DNA of 64,000 bases from JAWPMT01 sp965229785 (lineage in GTDB: Bacteria > Bacteroidota > Bacteroidia > Cytophagales > Cyclobacteriaceae): contig CBDDJS010000001.1 in assembly GCA_965229785.1 (NCBI GenBank), positions 7,564,001 to 7,628,000 of the forward strand, read 5' to 3'. The notes beneath the pieces are model-generated. The model was not told the DNA's origin and did not search any database. It saw only the letters and a list, made by a program, of their open reading frames with translations. Each line of letters begins with the position of its first letter. The first letter of the stretch is position 1. Position numbers and translations under genes: made by a program. Positions 17,390-25,797 of this stretch are shown piece after piece.

Positions 17390-17854
17390 TTAAAACGTTC
17401 TTATGAATGGCCGATTGGCTAATGGTGAAAAAGGCCAGGGTATGGCAATGATGATGATAATAAGGGCAATGGAATAGGTCACAAGGATAATTCTGAATTG
17501 TTCCCGCGAGGATTTGCTTCGCTTGGCTTTGGCAGATCCTATTGTGATGAGCACAATGGCGCTAATCATGAGGATAAAATGTACAAGACCGAAAAAAGTC
17601 AAATTCCAATCAGTAACTAAATTCTTGAAATCAGAATAGTAGTACTTAATTAGGGGACTTTTGATATAGACGAGAACACCTAAAGTCAATTGAATGTGAG
17701 CGATTGTTGCGGTCCAATGTCGAACCTTGTTGTCCACCAATGAAAAATCAGACTTGGAACTATATCCCTTATAAGCCCTGTAAACAGCATAACATAAAGA
17801 GATTAATACGAGCCACCTGAACAAAGAATGAAGAATTAAAACGGTTGAATACAT
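17390..17854 (-). CDS. Four-helix membrane protein, cytochrome-b-like
   Basis: 154 residues if started at the ATG at 17854 (MYSTVLILHSLFRWLVLISL), which begins right at the first membrane helix; a longer frame to 17935 would run into the AraC gene and add a non-hydrophobic His-rich leader, so it is rejected. Four hydrophobic helices are seen, with His residues at helix ends (LHSLFRW, HWTATIAHIQ, LVHFILM). Such proteins are often annotated as cytochrome b family in Bacteroidota; haem binding is possible but unproven. It abuts the DUF3817 gene with no gap. Confidence 0.7.
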   Translation of the reverse strand: MYSTVLILHSLFRWLVLISLCYAVYRAYKGYSSKSDFSLVDNKVRHWTATIAHIQLTLGVLVYIKSPLIKYYYSDFKNLVTDWNLTFFGLVHFILMISAIVLITIGSAKAKRSKSSREQFRIILVTYSIALIIIIIAIPWPFSPLANRPFIRTF

Positions 17855-17921
17855 CGACGCTGAATTATGAGACAAAGGTCTATGTATTTTCTGGTGATGG
17901 TTATGAAGAATTATTCCTTGA

Positions 17922-18836
17922 TTAGGACTTTTCAATCAATTCACGAAATTCTGTGGGTGAAATGTTGGTATGTTTCTTGAAAAATCTTGTAAAGTAGGAA
18001 GCATCTAGATATCCCATTTCATAGGAAATTTCACGAATGGATAAGCCTGATTGATAAAGTAAAAATTTGATTTCAATCAGTTTGATTTCATCATTCACTT
18101 CTGAAGCAGACTTGGAGGTAATGTTCTTAACGGACTTATTCAGGTGGTTAGGGCTGATATTCATCATTTCGGCAAAATCAGCTACTTTCAGGTTTTTCTG
18201 TACGTTGCGGTAAGCCAGTTTTCTGAACTGAGAAGTAATTTGGAAGGCAGCACTTTGATCGATCGGATGATTCCTTCCAAATAACTGCTGTAATTCAGCG
18301 AGTAGCGTATATAAGTATGAATGTACGATCGTTGGGTTTGGTCGGTCATCAGACTTAAACTCGTAGCACAACCTTTCAAGTAAGTTCAGAATTGCAGTTT
18401 TTGAATCACCCTTTACGTTGATAATCGGATGGTTGCCAATATTCAGGAACTCGAATTCCGTTAGTAAGGTATGGTTTCCAAATTTGCCGATGAGTATATC
18501 AGAATGAAAATGACAGGCAAAGCCTTTGACTTTTGTAGAGATCTCTGGAGTAGAAAAAACTGCCCCAGCTTGTAGAATGACTATTTGGTCGGGTTTAATG
18601 GTGTATTCCTTAAATCCGATTTTCGTTTTATAAGATCCCTCTGTTACAAAGATGATTGTGTGGCTTTCTTCCCTTGAAGGCAAAATGGGTTTAAGTACTC
18701 CTTTACTTACATCTTCAATTTTCAGGCAGAAAAAGTCTTCTACACATTTCTCAAAAAGTATTGCTAATTCCGGACTTGCGTTAAAATATTTGTTCCGAAA
18801 ACTTTTGGAAGTATATGTTTCAATTCTGGACTTCAC
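17922..18836 (-). CDS. AraC-family transcriptional regulator
   Basis: 304 residues. The C-terminal ~100 residues contain two helix-turn-helix motifs: LKVADFAEMMNISPNHLNKS and LSIREISYEMGYLDASYFTR followed by FFKKHTNISPTEFRE, the AraC/XylS signature. The N-terminal part (HTIIFVTEGSYKTKIGFKEY, IKPDQIVILQAGAVF) looks like a cupin-type ligand or sensing domain. It lies 67 bases upstream of the three small membrane/soluble genes on the same strand and is the obvious candidate to regulate them. Confidence 0.93.
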   Translation of the reverse strand: MKSRIETYTSKSFRNKYFNASPELAILFEKCVEDFFCLKIEDVSKGVLKPILPSREESHTIIFVTEGSYKTKIGFKEYTIKPDQIVILQAGAVFSTPEISTKVKGFACHFHSDILIGKFGNHTLLTEFEFLNIGNHPIINVKGDSKTAILNLLERLCYEFKSDDRPNPTIVHSYLYTLLAELQQLFGRNHPIDQSAAFQITSQFRKLAYRNVQKNLKVADFAEMMNISPNHLNKSVKNITSKSASEVNDEIKLIEIKFLLYQSGLSIREISYEMGYLDASYFTRFFKKHTNISPTEFRELIEKS

Positions 18837-18992
18837 ATCTTTTGTTTAAGGATGAGTTATGTTTTCGTGTGACTTAAATCTATTGTTCGGGAAACGAACT
18901 ACCATCAAAATATGCAACGCTGGGGTGAAACCTAACTCCTAATGTACTACTGAATCTCCTTGACGTCAATTCTTCCATTATCTTAGTTACAC

Positions 18993-19760
18993 ATGCAAGC
19001 CCCCTACACTATTTACGGTTCAGGTTCTTCCTTGCTCTTCGCTTTTCATGGTTATGGGATGGATGGACGTCAGTTTCAGGTGTTGAGAAAATCGCTTTGC
19101 ATGGATTATCAAGTGGTAGGTTTTCATCTGCCCTATCATAAAAGTGGTCCTGAAACCCATACGGATTGGTTGGAAACTGTTATTGAGACAATCAAACGGA
19201 TCATGGCAGAAAAGGAAACACATCAATGTTCGATCGCAGGTTATTCTATCGGAGTGAAAGTTGCGTTGGCATTATTACCCCATATTAAAAAAGAGGTACA
19301 GCATGTTTACTTGTTTGCGCCTTATGGATTGACCAGGCACTGGGGCATTTCATTTTTAGAGAGTTCAATTGGGAAAGGTTTTTTTCGGATGGTGGTAAGT
19401 ACGACTTTACCGTCGAAGATCATTGATGCCGTACGAGCTCTGGGAATTATTGGTGAAGCTGATCATGGTATTTTGAAGAGGGAACTGACCAGTCGTGAAA
19501 AACGCCAAAATCTGCGGAAAACTTTTCTTTTCATGAGTGATTTGGGGGTTCACCGAAGGGAAGTGTTGACCATACTTAACAAAAAGCCTGGTACGTCTCG
19601 TTTGGTTTTCGGGAAATATGATGCAATCTTTTCTTTATCCGGGTTTAGGGAACGGAAGCAGTTAAATAACCTGGAAATACGCCAGGTGGAGGAGGGCCAC
19701 TGGTTGATGACGGAGAAGTTGGACGCTTTGTTGTTGGATAAAGTACGCGAAGTTTCTTAA
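18993..19760 (+). CDS. Cytoplasmic alpha/beta hydrolase
   Basis: 255 residues without signal peptide. Fold markers are LLFAFHGYGMDGRQF (oxyanion hole HGYG), the nucleophile elbow AGYSIGVK (Ser at about 83) and the C-terminal RLVFGKYDAIF (acid Asp) and VEEGHWLM (catalytic His). The order nucleophile-acid-histidine is right for the family. Substrate unknown. It is 109 bases upstream of a PlsC-like acyltransferase gene on the same strand, from which it is separated by a dispersed hairpin repeat; a lipid-related role is possible but is only inference. Confidence 0.85.
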   Translation: MQAPYTIYGSGSSLLFAFHGYGMDGRQFQVLRKSLCMDYQVVGFHLPYHKSGPETHTDWLETVIETIKRIMAEKETHQCSIAGYSIGVKVALALLPHIKKEVQHVYLFAPYGLTRHWGISFLESSIGKGFFRMVVSTTLPSKIIDAVRALGIIGEADHGILKRELTSREKRQNLRKTFLFMSDLGVHRREVLTILNKKPGTSRLVFGKYDAIFSLSGFRERKQLNNLEIRQVEEGHWLMTEKLDALLLDKVREVS

Positions 19761-19821
19761 TTGTACAATCTTTGTTAATGAAGTATTCACCAGATGTTAG
19801 TTTCATCTGATTATGTCGATT

Positions 19822-19851
19822 TCGACAAGCTTGCCTGCCGGACAGGCAGGC
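19822..19851. repeat. Dispersed hairpin repeat, copy 1
   Basis: A 7-5-7 inverted repeat, GCCTGCC (19833-19839) and GGCAGGC (19845-19851), flanked on the left by TCGACAAGC. The reverse complement of this unit recurs at 48099-48126 with the same flank, 28 kb away. It lies 19 bases upstream of the acyltransferase start. It resembles REP-like elements found between genes in Bacteroidota. Confidence 0.7.
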
Positions 19852-19869
19852 CCCATCTGACATAGAAGT

Positions 19870-20490
19870 ATGATCAAACCTACCTCCACAGAATGGACCA
19901 AACGCCTTTATCATTTCATCGAATCCCGATGGATATTACCGCGGAAATTCAAAAATATCCAGGTCCATGGAGTAGAACTGAAGCCTGATCATTCGATTTT
20001 GTTACTGCAAAACCATATGTCCTGGTGGGATGGTTTTTGGGGGAGTTACTTATGCTATAAGCATTTCCGTAAGCAATACCATGTCATGGTACAGGAAGAC
20101 CAATTGAAGAAGTTTCCTTTTTTTCGGTACAAAGGGGCGTTTTCGGTGAAGAAGAATTCCAGGGAAGTTTTTGAATCTCTGTCCTTTGCTGCGGATCTGC
20201 TCAACAGTTGCGATAATATGGTACTCATGTTTCCGCAAGGCCGATTGCAAAGTATGCATGTTCAGAACATTGATTTTGAGAAGGGCGTATTCCGAATGAT
20301 CGAGGAGATAAAAGGTCCCTGTCAAGTGATTTATTGCGCTTCGGTGATTGAATACCTTGAGAGTTTTAAACCCAGTGTACATCTGCATTTATTGGATTGT
20401 GGGGTTGCAGATGGCCTCAATGTAGAAGCGCTTGCTGAGCAAGTTTCGGCATTTCATCAGGAAGCATTGCAGAAACAGGTGCGGAAGTAG
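19870..20490 (+). CDS. PlsC-like glycerolipid acyltransferase
   Basis: 206 residues. The acyltransferase motif NHMSWWD (HxxxxD form, catalytic His and Asp) occurs at about residue 47, and a second motif FPQGRLQS (normally FPEGTRS) at about 121, with Gln replacing the usual Glu. These are the signatures of lysophosphatidic-acid acyltransferase-type enzymes that esterify glycerolipids at the membrane. The 206-residue length is short for PlsC but usual for Bacteroidota homologues. No membrane helix is evident, and the exact acceptor cannot be told. It is followed by a 660-base gap. Confidence 0.85.
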   Translation: MIKPTSTEWTKRLYHFIESRWILPRKFKNIQVHGVELKPDHSILLLQNHMSWWDGFWGSYLCYKHFRKQYHVMVQEDQLKKFPFFRYKGAFSVKKNSREVFESLSFAADLLNSCDNMVLMFPQGRLQSMHVQNIDFEKGVFRMIEEIKGPCQVIYCASVIEYLESFKPSVHLHLLDCGVADGLNVEALAEQVSAFHQEALQKQVRK

Positions 20491-21152
20491 AAAACTGAAA
20501 TTCACAGACTACACAACAGCAATTTTAGTAGATTTTCATGATGAAAAGCGAAGCAACGAACGGACGATCACCTTTCATAAATCCGTGAATAGAGGAAGAA
20601 TTTCCCTAAATGAGGTCAGAATTGAGTAAAAATTTGATGGGTCATTGTAAAGGTGATTTTCATGAATTTGGATCACATTTTACGGATGAACTGACCTGCA
20701 CAAACGGCTGATTTTTTTCCTGTTTTTGCTGACTTTGTTAACAAATCCTCTGAAACGCATTATTTACATAATCCCCGTGATTTGTAGTGGCTTTGTAGAG
20801 GAAACGTAAATCCTGTTCGCTTGTAGGAATTTATCATTTAATAATCTGATAATCAGCTCTTTAAATAGATGATTGACTAGTTTTTATGTGATTCTCTCTT
20901 CTCCTTTACTGCACAGTTGTTCTGGACGCAAATTCCTTAGGTTATTCAGTGGAGTGCTGAGCCTGGCACTATACATCAATGATAGTATGCAATCGATTGC
21001 TTCAGCCCGTGGAACCCGTTATTTATGTCCTAGTACATGTAGAGTTGGTGTATAGTGTGATTTAAAGGGATTATCTGAGCTTCTTCCAATTTTTACCACT
21101 GCTGAATATGGCAGAAGAATAATTTTTTTCAGTTCAATTAACTCAAAGTAAT
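20491..21152. other. Long upstream region of susC (662 bases)
   Basis: No convincing gene; a 60-codon frame at 20873-21055 starts with TTG and has no coding character. The region holds the direct-repeat motif at 20782-20801 and a weak -7-like box TATCATTT at 20832-20839, which would give susC a leader of about 310 bases. Long leaders ahead of susC genes are common in Bacteroidota. Confidence 0.5.
20782..20839 (+). promoter_or_regulatory. Direct-repeat operator and candidate promoter upstream of susC
   Basis: TGTAGTGG (20783-20790) and TGTAGAGG (20794-20801) form a direct repeat with an 11-base period. The same arrangement, 15 of 20 bases identical, occurs at 38335-38354. Thirty bases downstream is TATCATTT (20832-20839), a poor -7 box. 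This geometry fits an activator-dependent promoter. The protein that binds is inferred to be the TPR/LuxR-like regulator of this locus. Confidence 0.45.
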
Positions 21153-24100
21153 ATGAGAAGAAGTCTACGGTTTCAATGCTTGTTGATAGCATTTTTTGTA
21201 TTACTCCATGCTCCGGTATTTGCCCAGAGCAATTTGGTTTCAGGAACGGTCACGGATGAAACCAATGGAGAAGCACTGATCGGTGTGACTATTTTAGAGA
21301 AAGGTACTGGCAATGGAACAGTAACAGACATCAATGGAAACTTCCGTTTGCAGGTGGGTTCCAACGCAACACTGGTGATAAGCTTTGTGGGATACGTGTC
21401 TCAGGAAATAGCTGTAAACTCCCAAACGAATTTGCAGATCGGGATGAGCCTGGATGTCCAGCAATTATCAGAGATTGTAGTGGTGGGTTACAGCACTCAA
21501 AATAAGCAGGATATAACCGGGGCAGTTACCACTCTGGATGTTGAAAATATACAGAGGTTGCCTGGAGGTAATATTTCAAATTTGTTGCAAGGACAGGCCG
21601 CGGGCGTCGTATCTACACCGGGTTCAGGAGCTCCGGGTAGCGCTCCGGTCATCCGCATCCGGGGATTAGGTACCATTGGTAATAATAATCCGCTTTTCGT
21701 GATTGATGGTATCCCCGGAGATATTTCATCCATTAACCCTTCGGACATAGAATCCATTAACATTTTGAAGGATGCCTCTGCGGCAACCATTTACGGATCG
21801 AGAGCTTCGAATGGAGTGGTCATTGTAACAACGAAAAGAGGTTCTAGTGGAGCACCTGTAGTGACCTTCAATTCATATATTGGAACCAGCTCGATCGCGA
21901 ACACCATTGATGTATTGAATACGGCTCAAAACAATCAGGTGAGCAATGCTGCACATGCAAACGACGGACAAGACCCACTGGCTTATACATCATTAACGGG
22001 TGTTGCTGATACAGATTGGCAGGACGAGATGTTCCAGACAGGATTGGAGCAGAAATATGATATCGCGATCTCCGGAGGTTCCGAAAAATCTAATTACAAC
22101 CTGGCCCTGGGCTACTTCGGTGATGAGGGCACAGTAATCGATACAGATTTTACCCGGTATAATTTTAGGTTGAATAGCGATTATGACCTTAGCGATAGGA
22201 TAAGAGTTGGACAGACGATTTCCTACGCAAGGTCAGAACGCGACTTACTAGGTGAGGATGAGAGCGGTGATGGAGGGAACGCAGGTTTTTCTCCTATCCT
22301 CTCGACCCTTGAATCGCTTCCGCATAATCCGGTACGAGATCCCAATTCGGCTGATGGATATGCCGCTCCCTTTGTGGAATCCGGAAACATTGTCGGAATC
22401 ACCAATCTGACCACCAATCGCAGTGAAAATGATCAGATCCAAGGTAATATTTATGCAGAAATAGAGATCATCGAAGGGTTGAAGTTTCGTTCGCGATTTG
22501 GCTTGAATGCTTCAAATAACTACTTCACTTTCCATCTGCCAACGTATCAATTTGGCCCACAAGAGATCAATGATGAAGCAGATCTGTCGGAAACCCGATC
22601 AAGATTTACCGAAACGGTGTGGAACAATGTACTTGACTTTAATCGTACCTTCGGTGATCATCAGGTATCCGCTTTGGTCGGTATGTCTGCTGAAAAAGGT
22701 GTTTTCCGTTCTACGGGAGGATCAAATAACAATTTCCCTTCTAATCGCCTGGTGGCTTTGAATGCGGGTATCGGGGATGCGAACTCCTGGGGATCAAATG
22801 TGACCAACACTTTGCAGTCCTTCTTTGGTCAGGTCAATTACAGTTATCAGAATAAGTACCTTATCCAGGGTTCTATCCGCCGGGATGGATCTTCGCGATT
22901 CGGGCCTAACAATCGCTACGGTACATTTGGTTCCGTATCTGTTGGCTGGAGAGTCTCAGAAGAAGCCTTTTTCAATGTGCCCTTCATTTCAGACCTGAAG
23001 CCCAGGTTCAGTATTGGAACACTAGGGAACCAGAGCATTGGTAATTTCCTCTTCCTGGCCACTGTGTCCAGTAACAGCAATTCACTCAATTATCCTTTAG
23101 GAGCAGGCCCATCGCAGGGAGTTAATGTTGGTACCATTAGCCGATCACTTGCTTCAGCAGATATTAAATGGGAGCAATCTCGCACCATGAACATTGGGGT
23201 AGATCTTGCACTTCTTGAAGATAAAATAGGCGTCACTTTTGATTATTTCGATACAGAAACCAGTGACATGTTGGTGGGTGTTCCCGTCCCAGCTACTTCC
23301 GGAATTAATGTTGCGCCAGTGACCAATGGCGGAACCCTGGAAAACCGTGGATGGGAACTGACCCTTTCTTATCGAAATGCGGACAATGAATTCAAATATG
23401 ACGTTAGCGCAAACTTTGCTTCCAGTGAGAATACCGTAACACAGCTGGGCTTCGCCGATGAGGCATTTGTAGATGGTTTTGTGATCTTCGATACGCATCC
23501 AACCACGCGCACTGAAGTAGGTGGTGAGATCGGTAGATTCCACTTGTTCAAAACCGATGGTATCTTCCAGTCGGCAGAGGAAGTAACCGCACACGGTGTA
23601 CAACCCAACGCACAACCCGGAGATCTCAGGTTTGTGGATACGAATGGAGACGGAGTACTCAATGATAGCGATAAGCAATTCATGGGGAGTGGACTGCCTG
23701 ACCTGGAGTATGGTATCACCTTCAATGCGTCTTATAAGAATGTGGATTTGAGCATATTCTTTCAGGGATCAAGTGGCACCGAGATCTATAACGGTACACA
23801 AGTGTTATTGTACCGAAGACAAGGAGATGAAAAGAACTTTTCGACTGACCTCCTGAATGCCTGGACGCCTTCTAATACGAATGCCAACGTTCCTCGCGTA
23901 AGCTCATTGGACCCCAATCAAAATATTCGACCTTCAGATTACTTCCTTGAAGACGGTTCTTATCTGCGACTAAGGAATATCCAGGTTGGTTATACTTTCC
24001 AGGATATCCTAAAGGGCATTTCCAGGACTCGCATCTACCTGAGCGGAGAGAATTTGGCCACCTTTACCGATTACTCTGGCTATGATCCGGGCCTTTCCAA

Positions 24101-24185
24101 TTATCCGACGTTTGCCCGTGGTGTGGACAGAGGGTTGTACCCACTTTCCAGAAATATCATCATGGGATTACAAGTAACATTTTAA
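21153..24185 (+). CDS. SusC/RagA-family TonB-dependent outer-membrane transporter
   Basis: 1010 residues, typical for SusC-like transporters that import oligosaccharides or peptides with a SusD lid. Signal peptide of ~24 residues ends VFAQ; a carboxypeptidase-like regulatory domain follows (VSGTVTDETNGEALIGVTIL to SFVGYVSQEIAV), then the plug with SEIVVVGYSTQNKQDITGAV, RIRGLGTIGNNNPLFVIDG and DASAATIYGSRASNGVV, which are SusC hallmarks, then a beta-barrel ending in Phe (MGLQVTF). Its partner susD begins 21 bases downstream. The GH63 and GH2 genes after it suggest that the cargo is an oligosaccharide with alpha-glucosyl and beta-galactosyl-type links, but that is inference. Confidence 0.95.
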   Translation: MRRSLRFQCLLIAFFVLLHAPVFAQSNLVSGTVTDETNGEALIGVTILEKGTGNGTVTDINGNFRLQVGSNATLVISFVGYVSQEIAVNSQTNLQIGMSLDVQQLSEIVVVGYSTQNKQDITGAVTTLDVENIQRLPGGNISNLLQGQAAGVVSTPGSGAPGSAPVIRIRGLGTIGNNNPLFVIDGIPGDISSINPSDIESINILKDASAATIYGSRASNGVVIVTTKRGSSGAPVVTFNSYIGTSSIANTIDVLNTAQNNQVSNAAHANDGQDPLAYTSLTGVADTDWQDEMFQTGLEQKYDIAISGGSEKSNYNLALGYFGDEGTVIDTDFTRYNFRLNSDYDLSDRIRVGQTISYARSERDLLGEDESGDGGNAGFSPILSTLESLPHNPVRDPNSADGYAAPFVESGNIVGITNLTTNRSENDQIQGNIYAEIEIIEGLKFRSRFGLNASNNYFTFHLPTYQFGPQEINDEADLSETRSRFTETVWNNVLDFNRTFGDHQVSALVGMSAEKGVFRSTGGSNNNFPSNRLVALNAGIGDANSWGSNVTNTLQSFFGQVNYSYQNKYLIQGSIRRDGSSRFGPNNRYGTFGSVSVGWRVSEEAFFNVPFISDLKPRFSIGTLGNQSIGNFLFLATVSSNSNSLNYPLGAGPSQGVNVGTISRSLASADIKWEQSRTMNIGVDLALLEDKIGVTFDYFDTETSDMLVGVPVPATSGINVAPVTNGGTLENRGWELTLSYRNADNEFKYDVSANFASSENTVTQLGFADEAFVDGFVIFDTHPTTRTEVGGEIGRFHLFKTDGIFQSAEEVTAHGVQPNAQPGDLRFVDTNGDGVLNDSDKQFMGSGLPDLEYGITFNASYKNVDLSIFFQGSSGTEIYNGTQVLLYRRQGDEKNFSTDLLNAWTPSNTNANVPRVSSLDPNQNIRPSDYFLEDGSYLRLRNIQVGYTFQDILKGISRTRIYLSGENLATFTDYSGYDPGLSNYPTFARGVDRGLYPLSRNIIMGLQVTF

Positions 24186-24206
24186 AACATCAAAAAACGA
24201 ATAGAA

Positions 24207-25712
24207 ATGAAACGATTTGGATTCATATTAATCGTCATGCTGTTTTCCTTGAGTTGTGACGATTTTCTGGAGCAGGAAAATCTCCAGCAGCTGACGGAAG
24301 ATTCGTTCTGGCAAAATAGCGACGATGCGAGAAGTGGGTTGATTGCGGCCTATGCCGCACTTCAATCTCATACCGGTTCTAAATGGACATTTTTCGAGCA
24401 CTTGTACATAGGGGTCACCTGGAAAGCAGACGATATTCTGAATGCTCCTACGGATTACGGTAAATCCATAGCGGACTTTACCAATGGTACCGATGATGTC
24501 ACATTCACTAGCTTTTGGCGATCCAATTATACAGGTATTGCCTATGCCAATCAGGTCATTGAAAATGTACCCGGTATTGCAGCCATGTCAGATGAGGAAA
24601 AGAACGCGGTAGTCGCCGAAGCGCGGTTTTTGAGAGGCTTGTATTATTTCCATCTGGTGGTGGGCTTTGAAAATGTGCCCCTCATCACAAGTGTGCCGAG
24701 ATCCCCGGAAGATTTCTTTGTGAGTCAAACGACTCCTGAGGCCATCTGGACTCAGATCGAAGAAGATTTTACTGCCGCTCGTAGCGGACTTCCTGAAGAT
24801 CATGGCGATGACTTTGGACGTGCTACCCGACATACGGCTACGGCTTATCTGGGTAAAGCCTACTTGTTTCAGGAAAAATTTACTCAGGCAATCAGCATGT
24901 TCAATGAAGTGATTGATGGCCCTTATTCTTTGCTTCCTAATTATGCAGATAACTTCAATGGTCAGGGAGAGAACGGTTCGGAATCAGTGTTTGAAATTCA
25001 GTGGAGCGGGGATCGTTCTAATGGCAATGACGAGCGACATCCGTTTAACTTTGAAGTAACCCCTGGTGCCCTGGGCGGATGGGAGCTTTATTACCCTTCA
25101 GATTGGTTATTCACTGAGATGCAAGCCGATCAGACCGAATCCGGAGAATTTAGTGACCGGGTTTATGCCAGTATCTTCTTTGATGATCCCAATTCGGAAA
25201 TGAGTGATCGATATGCGGGTATCAATCGGTCTTACGACGAAGTGCGTGACGATTTGAGTCATCCGGTATACTTCAAAAAGTATTCTGATGATTTTGATCT
25301 GAGCTTTTACAATGGGATCAATATCAACCTCATGAGATATGCGGATGTATTACTGATGCAGGCAGAAGCGCTCAATGAGGAAGGACAAACAACAGAAGCT
25401 TTGGAGCTGGTGAATCAGGTAAGAACCCGATCAAATGCAGCACCCTTGGCGAGTATGTCCCAGTCTGATCTGAGACAACAGATTCGACATCATGAGCGAC
25501 CGGTGGAATTGTCCATGGAATACACGATCAGGTGGTTTGATCTGTATCGTTGGTCGAAAAGTACCGTAGCCCCTGAACCCATCAGTCAAACACTCGCGGA
25601 TCATGATAAACCTTTTGCTGAAAATTTCAGAGATGGCGTACATGATATCTTTCCGATACCCCTTAGTGAAATCAACATCAATGAGAATTTGCAGCAGAAT
25701 AACGGCTATTAA
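24207..25712 (+). CDS. SusD/RagB-family surface glycan-binding lipoprotein
   Basis: 501 residues. Lipoprotein signal with lipidated Cys17 (MLFSLSCDDFLEQE). It shows the SusD pattern: LTEDSFWQNSDDARSGLIAA near the start, VVAEARFLRGLYYFHLV (TPR-like helices), HTATAYLGKAYLF, and the C-terminal LMRYADVLLMQAEALNE, VRTRSNAAPLASM and HERPVELSMEYTIRWFDLYR. SusD proteins cap the SusC channel and bind glycan at the cell surface. It lies 21 bases after susC and is followed by a strong hairpin. Confidence 0.95.
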   Translation: MKRFGFILIVMLFSLSCDDFLEQENLQQLTEDSFWQNSDDARSGLIAAYAALQSHTGSKWTFFEHLYIGVTWKADDILNAPTDYGKSIADFTNGTDDVTFTSFWRSNYTGIAYANQVIENVPGIAAMSDEEKNAVVAEARFLRGLYYFHLVVGFENVPLITSVPRSPEDFFVSQTTPEAIWTQIEEDFTAARSGLPEDHGDDFGRATRHTATAYLGKAYLFQEKFTQAISMFNEVIDGPYSLLPNYADNFNGQGENGSESVFEIQWSGDRSNGNDERHPFNFEVTPGALGGWELYYPSDWLFTEMQADQTESGEFSDRVYASIFFDDPNSEMSDRYAGINRSYDEVRDDLSHPVYFKKYSDDFDLSFYNGININLMRYADVLLMQAEALNEEGQTTEALELVNQVRTRSNAAPLASMSQSDLRQQIRHHERPVELSMEYTIRWFDLYRWSKSTVAPEPISQTLADHDKPFAENFRDGVHDIFPIPLSEININENLQQNNGY

Positions 25713-25745
25713 TTCCAGCTATCACCCAAAATGATGTTTTACCTC

Positions 25746-25775
25746 AGCCATGCTTCACAATGTTGAAGCATGGCT
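25746..25775 (+). promoter_or_regulatory. Strong hairpin after susD
   Basis: AGCCATGCTTCA (25746-25757) pairs without mismatch with TGAAGCATGGCT (25764-25775), a 12-bp stem with a 6-base loop, and is followed by ATTTC rather than a T run. It stands between susD and the next gene on the same strand. It could stabilise the susCD mRNA 3' end or partly stop transcription. Confidence 0.6.
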
Positions 25776-25797
25776 ATTTCATTGTCTACCGGCAAGA

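Noticed and set aside
17855..17935. Longer N-terminus for the cytochrome-b-like protein
   Set aside because: It would overlap the AraC gene and add a polar His-rich leader ahead of the first membrane helix.
20873..21055. 60-codon frame upstream of susC
   Set aside because: TTG start, no signal peptide or domain, composition like the surrounding non-coding sequence; lies in the presumed susC leader.
25750..25797. Upstream ATG extending the FG-GAP lipoprotein by 16 residues
   Set aside because: This ATG lies inside the 12-bp hairpin, and the shorter start gives a proper lipoprotein signal.
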